Of a stretch of DNA of 43,485 nucleotides, positions 9,406 to 17,594 are shown piece by piece. Within the stretch, counting starts at the first letter, position 1. The number at the start of each line of letters is the position of its first letter. A program made the position numbers and the translations under genes. The stretch is from the NCBI GenBank assembly GCA_947175015.1, contig CAMWLE010000021.1, positions 1 through 43,485 on the forward strand. The letters run 5' to 3'. The notes below the pieces were generated by a model that was not told the DNA's origin, did no database searches, and was given only the letters and a program-made list of their open reading frames with translations. The stretch is from an uncultured bacterium. Lineage in GTDB: Bacteria > Bacillota > Clostridia > Lachnospirales > Lachnospiraceae.

Positions 9406-11679
9406 TTAGTCTCCTCTCTTAAATATCTTGTCACGCCAGGAACGGCGCTCCTTTATAGAAATCGTATCAAAATTGGGAATCGTCAAATCATAGACATACT
9501 CGCCAATCTGATGCTCTTCCATACCCTTGCTCTTAAAATATTTCTCCACACACTGGTACCCGGTAGGCACATAGAAAACAATATCAAATCCGGCCAGATT
9601 TAAGAAAGCCATCAATATACTATCCTCTAAAGAAAGCACCGCCTCCGAAGTGTTGATGTACACGATCTTGGGATTCTTCCTGGTAAAATCAAATTTCTGC
9701 AGCATCCGCAAAATATCCTTGTTCAGATTCAGCACAGTTGCAATGGCCGTATACTCCGTTCCATTTTCATAAATTCCCTTAATCAGTTTTCTGTCCAGCA
9801 ATAATTGAAGCTTATCCAGAATATGTTCCTGAACCTCTTCCCGCAGAACGCCATATGTGTAACAGGAATGAGCTTTGATCTTCGCCCGCTGCAGTTTCCC
9901 GTTTTTTAAGAATCCCGTGGCATAGGCTCTGACCGGATTAGGGTCCTCCGGCCGCAGATATGGCGCCCCTTTGATGACCATCGCTTCCGGTGTCAATAGT
10001 TTCTTAATCCCGGACCAATAAGGCTGCACAAGTCCCTCCTTCACACCGGACACCTTTGCATAGATTACTGGTATTGTGACCACAGAATCATTTACGTCAA
10101 AATTGGGCCTGTATTTCAATTCCTGATCCCATAAAATGGCAATTTCCTCATAAATAGATTGTAAAATTGCAGATACGCCCTTCTGATATTGTTGGTTTCG
10201 GTACATTCCGGTATCCTGGTACATAATGGTATCCAGCTCCCGCTCCGCATGATATGCGGCGGTTGACAACTGCAAATCCGTACTTTCTCGTGGAAATCTA
10301 TCTACCTGCAGAGAAATCTCATAGTGCATCTCATATAAATTATCTGCCTGCAAACTACATTTTCTGCGCAAATCCGGAACCAGTATCACCACATCCACCG
10401 GCAGCTTGCTGAGATAGCGGACAAAAAAAGTCTCATTTTCGTTCTTGCATCCTCCCAGATAAACAAAACATCCTACCTGGGGACTTTCCCACTTTTTAAA
10501 CAAGGCATCCTGAAATCGTTTCAGCCAGCATAGCAGATAGATTGTCCTGTTGGTCAGCCTGTTCAGGTTACCTTCTGTTTTCCGCGCCTCTTCCAGCACC
10601 ATTTCGGTAAAAGCTTTCCGCAGTATTCTCTGCAATTCCATGTCCGCAGCATAAATAATATTCGCCGAAAGATCTGCAATCAACTGATTCACATCTTTAT
10701 ACTGCCTGCGCCTGACAGCGCCAATCTCTTCATTGGAGGGCGGCATGATTTCCGATTCCACAATCACCATATTTCTGCCTGCTCCGGCCATTTCCATCTG
10801 AAATCGGTACAGCTCATTGAGATAAGTCAGCTTATCTTCAACCCCCTCTATACGTATAAAACAATTATAGAAAAATCGCTCATCCCGGCCCCTTGCCTGC
10901 ACTGGTTTCAATACATCCGCAAGTCCCTTCCCCTCCATCCAGGCATTGGTACAATTCTGAAGCTTCGGCGGCGTGCCATAGAGCCTCTCTGCGTTTACCC
11001 GCTCTTCTATTTCTTTTCTCAGAGACTTGATACAAAATCCCTGCGGAAATTCCCCCATCCCCGGCAGCTCCAGCTTACGAGACAGCCTGGAATCCCGGTC
11101 TAACGCACAATATGCCCCATCCCCCTGATATTGCAGCAATACAATATCACACCCTGCCGTGGACAGGATGCACAACAGCTTCAGTTCATAATTACTGATG
11201 TTTCCTTCATACAATATCTTGGGAATGCGGTTCTCTCCCATCTGATTGACGACCCGCTCAAACTTATAATACAGCCAGCACATGAATTTGATATACGCGT
11301 TACGCAATATATTATCATTTTTCCCCTCTTTGCGCATGGCCTCCAAGGTATCATATAAAGCTGCCGCCACTTGCTTCCTCTGATACTCATTCATCCTTGG
11401 AAGCCATTTCTGCAGACTGGAAATGAGAAAACCCATACTGAGCTGAAACTGCATCCCCATGATTTCTTCATAATAAGAGAGATTCTTCTCGTCGGGATTG
11501 GGAATCTTGCCCTCTATCACCGCTCCTGTCCTTCTGGCCTCTTCATAATAGCGCACAAGGAATGCCCTGATATGGTCATTATACCCGTTAATTCTGTAAA
11601 AGTATACACCCTGCTCCCGACGTTTTCCATACTCCAAAAAATAGTCGTCCAAACTGCCAAGTGCCCTATGCTCAAACAT
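9406..11679 (-). CDS. YceG-like protein with internally repeated domain
   Basis: This 757-residue protein resembles the YceG family encoded beside ter genes (the family assigned to a putative biosynthetic module in ter loci). It is longer than the B. subtilis protein as I remember it. I see a recurring unit: a W-L-x-x-F helix, a strand giving a Y-x-G motif, then an L-x-x-L...D-I/V-V-x-L strand ending near P-D or Q. Copies start near residues 120 (FMCWLYYKF to DIVLLQY), 385 (LLCWLKRF to VDVVILVPD) and 690 (KIVYINTS to DIVFYVPTG). The same unit occurs in the protease gene at 12651-14321. No membrane segment or signal peptide is seen. The gene is coupled to telA downstream. No catalytic residues can be named from the sequence alone. 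Confidence 0.75.
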   Translation of the reverse strand: MFEHRALGSLDDYFLEYGKRREQGVYFYRINGYNDHIRAFLVRYYEEARRTGAVIEGKIPNPDEKNLSYYEEIMGMQFQLSMGFLISSLQKWLPRMNEYQRKQVAAALYDTLEAMRKEGKNDNILRNAYIKFMCWLYYKFERVVNQMGENRIPKILYEGNISNYELKLLCILSTAGCDIVLLQYQGDGAYCALDRDSRLSRKLELPGMGEFPQGFCIKSLRKEIEERVNAERLYGTPPKLQNCTNAWMEGKGLADVLKPVQARGRDERFFYNCFIRIEGVEDKLTYLNELYRFQMEMAGAGRNMVIVESEIMPPSNEEIGAVRRRQYKDVNQLIADLSANIIYAADMELQRILRKAFTEMVLEEARKTEGNLNRLTNRTIYLLCWLKRFQDALFKKWESPQVGCFVYLGGCKNENETFFVRYLSKLPVDVVILVPDLRRKCSLQADNLYEMHYEISLQVDRFPRESTDLQLSTAAYHAERELDTIMYQDTGMYRNQQYQKGVSAILQSIYEEIAILWDQELKYRPNFDVNDSVVTIPVIYAKVSGVKEGLVQPYWSGIKKLLTPEAMVIKGAPYLRPEDPNPVRAYATGFLKNGKLQRAKIKAHSCYTYGVLREEVQEHILDKLQLLLDRKLIKGIYENGTEYTAIATVLNLNKDILRMLQKFDFTRKNPKIVYINTSEAVLSLEDSILMAFLNLAGFDIVFYVPTGYQCVEKYFKSKGMEEHQIGEYVYDLTIPNFDTISIKERRSWRDKIFKRGD

Positions 11680-11908
11680 ACCTTATTCCAGTTCCGCATC
11701 CACCCTCACAAAACCGTTCCTACACAACAGTATCCTGCGCCTGCTGACACTGCCCTGCTTCCCGGCATGCCGCTTAGATTTTCTATGCGTTTCAGCGCTG
11801 TTGTCAGCCTGCTTCACTGACTTGGAGCATCTTAGCACATTTCCGGTACAGCTTTGTGTGGTTGAATGCTGTTTTTATATAATATTTACTTTACCTGCCG
11901 CTGCAATC

Positions 11909-12499
11909 TTAATACCGATTCATTTTATTCTTATGCATCACAAATCCCAGTCCGGAGCCTACAAGACCTCCCAGGATATGGGCCAAATTGGAAATATTGC
12001 TCTCTACAAACAAGCCCTCATAGACCTGCTGCCCTATATACAGCAGCGCCACCAATATAAAAGTCAACGGAATTTGCCCCTCCTTGATGCAGGTAAAAGA
12101 AGACAACATAATAAAAGCAAAAACCACACCACTGGCTCCCAACAAAGCATATCCCGGAACAAAAATCAGATGCGCGATACCCGTTGCCAGCGCAGTTGCC
12201 AAAATCACAAATAAAATATTGGATGAGCCATACTTCTCTTCCAGCATGGGGCCTACCACCAGAATCAGCATAATATTGCCCACAAAATGATCTAACCCAC
12301 CATGTCCCACAATGTGTCCGAACAGCCTAACATAGGTAAGCGGATTCGTCCATGAAGAGCGATATACGCTGAAGAAATGGGCATTTGTATACCCCTTGGT
12401 CATATAGTCCAATAACAACGTTACGGCGCATATGATCGTAAAGGTCAAAATCACTGGTGAGTTAAAGGATACTTTAAATTTCTTAGTTTTATCTGTCAT
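11909..12499 (-). CDS. Rhomboid family intramembrane serine protease
   Basis: The 196-residue protein has about six hydrophobic segments. It carries the rhomboid catalytic pair: Ser123 in LLGASGVVFAF (GxSG) and His174 in NLAHILGGLVGSGLGF. An HFVGN segment after membrane helix 1 matches the family's L1/TM2 HxxxN region (GGLDHFVGNIML). The start at 12499 is chosen because AGGAGG lies six bases upstream; the longer frame from 12571 lacks a site. Rhomboids cut single-pass membrane proteins within or next to the bilayer. It lies between the trypsin-like protease and yceG-like genes in the ter locus, so a role in envelope-stress signalling is a reasonable inference. Confidence 0.93.
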   Translation of the reverse strand: MTDKTKKFKVSFNSPVILTFTIICAVTLLLDYMTKGYTNAHFFSVYRSSWTNPLTYVRLFGHIVGHGGLDHFVGNIMLILVVGPMLEEKYGSSNILFVILATALATGIAHLIFVPGYALLGASGVVFAFIMLSSFTCIKEGQIPLTFILVALLYIGQQVYEGLFVESNISNLAHILGGLVGSGLGFVMHKNKMNRY

Positions 12500-12650
12500 T
12501 TTATACCTCCTTGCCTGCTCTGTTTCATAACTCATTCGACACGCCCTCTGCCTGAGCGTCAACACAAGCACTGAAAACTTATACTTTTATGTTTCATTCC
12601 CGCGGACTACCTTAACCGTATCTTCCTGCCTTTTGTTCATCTATGCGGTT

Positions 12651-14321
12651 TTATTGAAATCCCCTTACAAAGGTGTTGATAAATTCATACCCCACTGCCA
12701 GATTGATATTCTGTCCCTCATCAAATCCTGCCGTACTGACACCAATCACTTCGCCGTACATATTCAACACGGCTCCGCCGGAACTTCCATGGGAAATCGG
12801 TGCGGTAAACTGAATCATATCCACATCATTCATCCTCCGGAATCCTGAGATAATACCATCCGATACAGAATTAAACAATCCCAGAGGACTTCCGATGGCT
12901 ACCACCTTCTGCCCTCTGACCAGAGGTTTGCTTCCCCGATAAATCGGCAATGGCTGCAATTTCCGGTCAATACGTATTACCGCAAGATCCAAAAGGGAAT
13001 TGTACTTGATAATCTCATCTGTTTTATACATAGTATCATCATTCTCAATTCTGACAGAATAGAAACTGCCTCCCCTGGCAACATGGTTATTGGTCAGAAT
13101 ATAGCCATCCGGTCCAATCATGATCCCCGAACCGCTTCCTATGATATCCCCTTTTCTGTCATGTATGGCTATCATCACTACGGATGCAGCCCGCAGCGCA
13201 AGTTCCTCATATCCCAATTCCTGTCCGCCCCTGCCTGCTGCCGGGGATGAAATCCGGCCTGTTTCTCTTCCCCCGGCCCCTGTATTCCCGGATACTCCCG
13301 GTCCTGTATTCCATGTTGTGCCGCCCGCCGTCCCGGCCCCAACTCCTGACCTGGCATTCCTTCCGCCGTTTCCATTCATGCCGGCTCCCGGTCTCGTATT
13401 TCCTCCATTGCCTGCGCAACCGCCGCCCGTATTTGCTCCTGTGTTCCATCCGCCGCTTCCGGTACCCTCCGGCGCATTTCCGCTTCCCGTACTCCCGCTT
13501 CCCATGCCTGTATTTCTATCAGCACTCCCCCGTCTTACGGGCGGAATCGTTACCCGCGGCCTCTGGCTCTGCGGCGCTTCCGCCGATGCCTGCCGATCCG
13601 AACCGTTTCTTTTATTTTCATATTTCTGTCTGTCATAGGCCTCCAGCGCAACCGCCTTCTTCTCCCCCAAAGTAATCTGTCTGGATAGCCGCAAACCCTC
13701 CAGCCTCTCATCAATATCTGCCTCATTCTGCAGCAACAATACATCTATTCCCAACAAGGTCAGCAAATAACAGAAGAAATACTCCTGCTCTTTTGTGATA
13801 CCCTGGGCCACAAATTTCATGGACTGTTTCGGATTCCAGTTCTTCAGATACTCATATGCCAGCTCGTCCAGCCAATAGAGCAACTTAATCACGAAATTTT
13901 TCTCAATGGAAGCATTTACATTTGGATTGCAGGTATGGTACACCTCCAGCACCTTCTTACAGGAAGCCCCCAGCAGTTCTCCTACGCCTGCCTGCTCACC
14001 CACCTTATCGGTATAGAGCTTCGTCCTGCCCGTATCCAACCATTTCTGATAACTTCCTGTATAAATCGCTGCCGCGTCAGCTCCTATATTCTTAGGAAAC
14101 ACTCCAACCCTGTTATAAATTCCCTGCCCAAGCAGCATTTTACTCGTTTGGGCCTCATCCATTCGTTCAACATCTTTCATAAAGGCAGCATTGACTCCTG
14201 TCACTCTAAGGAAATAGACATCCTTACAGTTCCCGTTCATTCCGCCCTTGATACCGGCGAAAGCCTCAATCGAGGAAAGTCCCATTACATTGTATCTTTT
14301 TTCTATGTAATTATACTCCAT
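12651..14321 (-). CDS. YceG-like domain fused to a trypsin-like (S1C) serine protease
   Basis: The 556-residue protein has three parts. Residues 1 to about 230 include a unit matching the YceG-like neighbour (LLYWLDELAYEYLKNW, then a strand ending GIDVLLLQNEAD). Residues about 254-365 are a low-complexity Gly/Asn/Thr/Ala linker. Residues about 380-556 are a trypsin-like domain with a full triad: His413 in TNNHVARGG, Asp445 in LLDLAVIRID, Ser514 in HGSSGGAV. There is no signal peptide, so the enzyme may act in the cytoplasm. No PDZ domain follows, unlike HtrA/DegP. The start at 14321 is preferred over 14372 because a GAGGTGG site sits just before it. The rhomboid gene follows after 151 bases. 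Confidence 0.85.
   Translation of the reverse strand: MEYNYIEKRYNVMGLSSIEAFAGIKGGMNGNCKDVYFLRVTGVNAAFMKDVERMDEAQTSKMLLGQGIYNRVGVFPKNIGADAAAIYTGSYQKWLDTGRTKLYTDKVGEQAGVGELLGASCKKVLEVYHTCNPNVNASIEKNFVIKLLYWLDELAYEYLKNWNPKQSMKFVAQGITKEQEYFFCYLLTLLGIDVLLLQNEADIDERLEGLRLSRQITLGEKKAVALEAYDRQKYENKRNGSDRQASAEAPQSQRPRVTIPPVRRGSADRNTGMGSGSTGSGNAPEGTGSGGWNTGANTGGGCAGNGGNTRPGAGMNGNGGRNARSGVGAGTAGGTTWNTGPGVSGNTGAGGRETGRISSPAAGRGGQELGYEELALRAASVVMIAIHDRKGDIIGSGSGIMIGPDGYILTNNHVARGGSFYSVRIENDDTMYKTDEIIKYNSLLDLAVIRIDRKLQPLPIYRGSKPLVRGQKVVAIGSPLGLFNSVSDGIISGFRRMNDVDMIQFTAPISHGSSGGAVLNMYGEVIGVSTAGFDEGQNINLAVGYEFINTFVRGFQ
13230..13560 (-). repeat. Low-complexity Gly/Asn/Thr linker in the protease gene
   Basis: GC-rich, compositionally biased stretch coding for a long Gly/Asn/Thr/Arg linker that separates the YceG-like part from the protease part. 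The bias also opens long frames on the opposite strand, which are not genes. Confidence 0.7.
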
Positions 14322-14352
14322 ACTCCACCTCATGCCAAATCCCGCCGTCATG

Positions 14353-14448
14353 CAAATCCTGTTTGTACACATGAATTGTTACGCTGCTTCCCGCATAGGC
14401 GCGTTCATGCCCTGGTTACAAATCCTGCTTGTACACATGAATTGTTAC
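14353..14448. repeat. 30-base direct repeat, 66-bp spacing
   Basis: Bases 14353-14382 recur at 14419-14448 with one mismatch (29 of 30). They lie just upstream of the protease gene start, so on the minus strand they would be in its 5' leader. Confidence 0.75.
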
Positions 14449-14572
14449 CGTTCATTCCGTACCCGGTAACCATAAATCACCTTCTGCTTCCGCACATCAC
14501 AGACAATTTGCTCCGCGCCTCAATTACAGCCCGATTCTGCCGCCAAATACATTCCACTCCTGCACATTCCTG

Positions 14573-14610
14573 CCTGACAGCCTCACAGCCTCACAGCCTC
14601 ACAGCCTCAC
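14573..14610. repeat. 8-bp tandem repeat (CCTCACAG)
   Basis: One variant unit (CCTGACAG), three exact CCTCACAG units and a 6-base partial unit in a row. It is a short, potentially unstable repeat between the promoter candidates and the protease gene. Confidence 0.8.
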
Positions 14611-14672
14611 GAACCAAACAGCGTATCCCCGGCGAACGGATTTTTGAGTTTGCCATATCATGGTATGAAAAG

Positions 14673-14678
14673 ATTATA
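14673..14678 (-). promoter_or_regulatory. Candidate extended -10 for the main ter transcript
   Basis: On the minus strand TGATATAAT is a consensus extended -10 with no good -35. A second TATAAT lies at 14716-14721. Both read toward the protease gene about 350 bases away. This is by eye only. Confidence 0.4.
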
Positions 14679-14790
14679 TCATGAAAGTATCAAACATGCT
14701 ATTATTTTTGTAAAAATTATATTGTCGAAGCCGTGAATCATAACTGTTTCACCGCCAACCATACCTCACTGTGCAGCAGCTCTGCGTCCA

Positions 14791-14858
14791 GTCACAAAAC
14801 GGACGTAAAACCAGCGCCTTTGCACAAAGCCCTGATTCTACGTCCGTTTTCCTGTGAC
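14791..14858. terminator. Large hairpin after the SHOCT-like gene
   Basis: Arms at 14791-14807 and 14839-14858 pair almost fully (7 bp, then 4 bp, then 6 bp with a small bulge). The loop itself contains a CTTTG/CAAAG stem. It starts about 18 bases after the SHOCT-like stop on the minus strand. No T-run follows, so it may terminate weakly, stabilise the mRNA, or be a remnant of a palindromic element. Confidence 0.45.
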
Positions 14859-14876
14859 GGAATCCCTCCCGCCCGC

Positions 14877-15428
14877 TTACTGCAAAATATTTTTTACCTT
14901 TTCTTCGTATTCTTCCTTTGTGATAATATCCATATCGTACTGCATTTCCACCTTGCGGAGAAGGTCAAAATTCTCCAGTTTCTTCTGCGCAGATGTCAGC
15001 TTCACCTCATATTCCTCTTCCGTAATGACATCCAAATCTCTTGCCTTGTCCAGTTTCTTCTTCTCTGCCTCATACTGCTCCTGCGCCCTTTTCCTGTCGC
15101 GCTCCGCATTGCTCTCCTTAATCACCTTTTCCTTATCCCCAATCTGGGCATCAATCTCAGACAGCTTCTCCAAATTAGGCTGCATGGCATCCAGCACATC
15201 CTGCACATCAAAAGGACGCGTATTGAAGGTATTGGAAATATATGCGATATATCTCTTACCAATCTCCGCATACTGGCTCTCCATCTTCCTCTCCAGAGCA
15301 GTCTTCTGAATCTTCAGATTCGCCAGCTCTGTCTGTTCCCTTGTGGCACTGCTGAGTACATTTCCCGCATTTACCACACTATTCCCCACTTCTCTTGCAA
15401 CCCTTGTGGCTTTATTAAACAAATCCAT
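14877..15428 (-). CDS. Coiled-coil protein with two SHOCT-like motifs
   Basis: The 183-residue hydrophilic protein begins MDLFNKATRVAREVG, a possible amphipathic helix, and continues as long charged helices. It ends in two tandem short motifs of the SHOCT type: L-D-K-A-R-D-L-D-V-I-T-E-E-E-Y-E and then M-Q-Y-D-M-D-I-I-T-K-E-E-Y-E-E. SHOCT motifs are short C-terminal helical pairs often linked to oligomerisation or membrane association. No signal peptide or membrane segment. AAGGAGG precedes the ATG. It points the same way as the ter genes but is set off by 555 bases and a hairpin, so it may be its own transcript. Confidence 0.7.
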   Translation of the reverse strand: MDLFNKATRVAREVGNSVVNAGNVLSSATREQTELANLKIQKTALERKMESQYAEIGKRYIAYISNTFNTRPFDVQDVLDAMQPNLEKLSEIDAQIGDKEKVIKESNAERDRKRAQEQYEAEKKKLDKARDLDVITEEEYEVKLTSAQKKLENFDLLRKVEMQYDMDIITKEEYEEKVKNILQ

Positions 15429-15590
15429 ATCGTAATCCTCCTTATCAAAAAGTTACCATCAATAAAACATACCTTTATTGTAACACTTTTTACAAAATAA
15501 TCTACCAAAGAATTTATAAATTTCCTTAAGAAAATCTAAGTTACAGTCTAGCAACGCAAAATCCACGAAGCGCTTGATGTGGTAATATTT

Positions 15591-17282
15591 TCAGCCAATC
15601 AAAACCTTTTTCCCCTGAAATGCAAACCCATATTTTCGTATACACTCCTTTTTTATTCCTTTGCTGCACAATACCTGCTCATATTTTTTGTCTTCAATCT
15701 GCTTCAATGCCGATGCCACAGTATCCTCCAATGTCTTCTCTTCGGAAGGATCATGCACCTTAAATTCCATTATGATTGCCGCCTCATAATTATTTTTCGG
15801 CTCCAGCATAATGTCATATCTTCCATATCCACTTTCACGATTAGAAGTCACTGTATATCTTCCGCGCAGTTCTACCAGCAGTCCCAGCACAAAACCATGA
15901 TAAAACCGCTCAGGTTCGCTTTCGGAGGGCTGACTTCCGCTGTCAAAATAACTGATGGTCGCCAATGCCACCCTGTTCATATAGATATTCATCAGCTTCC
16001 TGTCGTCTTGTAACAACGCCTTGATAAAATCATTATAGTCATCCTCGGAACTGCCATTGAACCAACTGCTTACCATGGTCTCAAACATCAACCGCACTTC
16101 CATGTTCGTCAATGCCAGCTCGTATTTCATTTTCCCATACCCCTCCATCATAGCAGTGTCATCAACGGACAATACCTTCAAATAGCCGCTTGCAAGCAGA
16201 AGACTCCATGTTGCATTCTGATTGCCGTTTAACTGCTCATACACGATCTGCTCATCCATGGGAACCACAATAGCTTCCCTATTTAACAATTTTTCAAAGC
16301 TCTGTTTGATTCCTCTGCTCCCCTCTCGAATCAATTTTCCCACAAGACTATTTGAACTGGTATTCGCCCAGTATGGCGCCAGCTTGCCTTTTCCCAGGTA
16401 ATTCAATATGGACCATGGATTATAAATGTCCGTTACTTTGCCAAAAGTAAAGCCGTCATACCATAATTTCACCTTGTCCTTCTCGTCATACCCAAATTCA
16501 TCCATGGCACAGAACACTTCCTGTTCTGTGAAACCGAAAGAAGCAGCATATTTATCCGAGGTTGTGGTAACTACTTCAAGATGATTCAAATCCGAAAAAA
16601 TACTCTCTTTGCTGACACGGGTAATCCCTGTCATGAGCCCCCGTTCCAGATAGGGGTTTGTCTTGAATGTAGCATTGAACAAACTTCTGATATAAGAAAC
16701 CTGTTCCTTCCAATATCCATCCACATATGCTTCCTGCATGGGAGTATCATACTCATCCACCAGTATAATGGTTTTCTTACCATAATAACGGCTCAAATAA
16801 TCAGATAAATGATGCAATGTCAATGATGCCGTGCTGTCATCCATATCTGCCGAGACCTTGTTATAGTATTCTATTTCCCTCTCTCCAAGGAGACCGCTGT
16901 GCTTCAGGAAAGCGTTCTTCTCGTATAATTCCACCAATGTCTCATTTATCTTCCGCCTGGCCTGTTCAAAATTTCCCTCTTTTATATTCGCAAAGGACAG
17001 ACTGATGACAGGATAGCTCCCCTGTAATGTGCGGAATTCCAGATTCTCCCATACGGCAAGATTTTCAAACACCTCTCCCTGCCCTGCATATTTCACTGAG
17101 AAGAAGCGCTCCACCATACTCATGGTAAGTGTCTTCCCAAAACGGCGTGGGCGGGCAATCAGTGTAACTTCATCATGATTTTCCCACCACTCCTTTATGA
17201 ATGCGGTCTTATCCACATAAAAACAATTATTTTCGATTATTTTACTAAAATCCTGTATTCCAATCGCCACTGTCCTTGCCAT
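15591..17282 (-). CDS. AAA-ATPase-like / PD-(D/E)XK nuclease superfamily protein
   Basis: The 563-residue protein belongs to the family with an N-terminal AAA-ATPase-like domain and a C-terminal PD-(D/E)XK-like domain, common in gut Clostridia and Bacteroidetes. The start MARTVAIGIQDFSKI, CFYVDKT and ARPRRFGKTLT (near residue 46) form the ATPase N-terminus, and ILVDEYDTP is the Walker B-like strand. The C-terminal GRYDIMLEP...IIMEFKV is the nuclease-like core (Asp, then Glu-x-Lys). Start 17282 is preferred over 17288 because GAGGAG is then well spaced. A decayed paralogue lies at 29061-30115. Function is unknown; a defence or mobile-element role is often suggested but not shown here. Confidence 0.88.
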   Translation of the reverse strand: MARTVAIGIQDFSKIIENNCFYVDKTAFIKEWWENHDEVTLIARPRRFGKTLTMSMVERFFSVKYAGQGEVFENLAVWENLEFRTLQGSYPVISLSFANIKEGNFEQARRKINETLVELYEKNAFLKHSGLLGEREIEYYNKVSADMDDSTASLTLHHLSDYLSRYYGKKTIILVDEYDTPMQEAYVDGYWKEQVSYIRSLFNATFKTNPYLERGLMTGITRVSKESIFSDLNHLEVVTTTSDKYAASFGFTEQEVFCAMDEFGYDEKDKVKLWYDGFTFGKVTDIYNPWSILNYLGKGKLAPYWANTSSNSLVGKLIREGSRGIKQSFEKLLNREAIVVPMDEQIVYEQLNGNQNATWSLLLASGYLKVLSVDDTAMMEGYGKMKYELALTNMEVRLMFETMVSSWFNGSSEDDYNDFIKALLQDDRKLMNIYMNRVALATISYFDSGSQPSESEPERFYHGFVLGLLVELRGRYTVTSNRESGYGRYDIMLEPKNNYEAAIIMEFKVHDPSEEKTLEDTVASALKQIEDKKYEQVLCSKGIKKECIRKYGFAFQGKKVLIG

Positions 17283-17346
17283 CCGCATTCTCCTCTTTCT
17301 TCATCCACCTTTTCTACATCAAAACCCCTTCTGCTCTCTAATAAAT

Positions 17347-17375
17347 ATTATAGTGTATTGTATTGCAATTTACAA
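17347..17375 (-). promoter_or_regulatory. SigA-type promoter of the PD-(D/E)XK gene
   Basis: On the minus strand, TTGTAA (17370-17375) and a perfect TATAAT (17347-17352) are 17 bases apart, about 60 bases upstream of the gene. The decayed paralogue keeps a promoter with the same -35 and spacing. Confidence 0.65.
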
Positions 17376-17594
17376 CATGCGAATCCATAGTAACATGACT
17401 GTTCTTCTGGCTGTTGTTATAAAATGCCGCTTCAGATTGTGCGGAACAGTTCAGCCATGCGGAAATGATTGTACAATTTGTCTGTGGGAGATTGCATATC
17501 CCCACTCAGTATGTTAAGATACATCCAAAGCATGTTGATTTCTGAGTGGAATCGGCTGTGCAACTACCTTACAACACAAGGAAAGGCTTTCCAT
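17376..17594. other. Upstream region of manC
   Basis: Together with the promoter to its left, this is a divergent intergenic region of about 310 bases. I see AT-rich sequence but no convincing -35/-10 pair toward manC. An in-frame extension of manC to 17469 exists, but its N-terminus does not look like the family. Confidence 0.4.

Larger units (their letters stand above)
14322..14876. other. 555-base intergenic region of the ter locus with repeats and a large hairpin
   Basis: No credible gene. It holds, from right to left, a long imperfect hairpin (14791-14858), candidate promoter elements reading toward the protease gene (14673-14721), an 8-bp tandem repeat (14573-14610) and a 30-base direct repeat (14353-14382 and 14419-14448). 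It separates the SHOCT-like gene from the rest of the locus and is the likely control region of the main ter transcript. Confidence 0.6.

Noticed and set aside
13120..13675. Long plus-strand frames opposite the protease gene
   Set aside because: They are Pro/Arg/Ser-rich shadows produced by the GC-rich Gly/Asn linker on the other strand, with no ribosome site.
14573..14610. CRISPR-like array
   Set aside because: The repeat unit is 8 bp with no spacers, and no cas genes are near.
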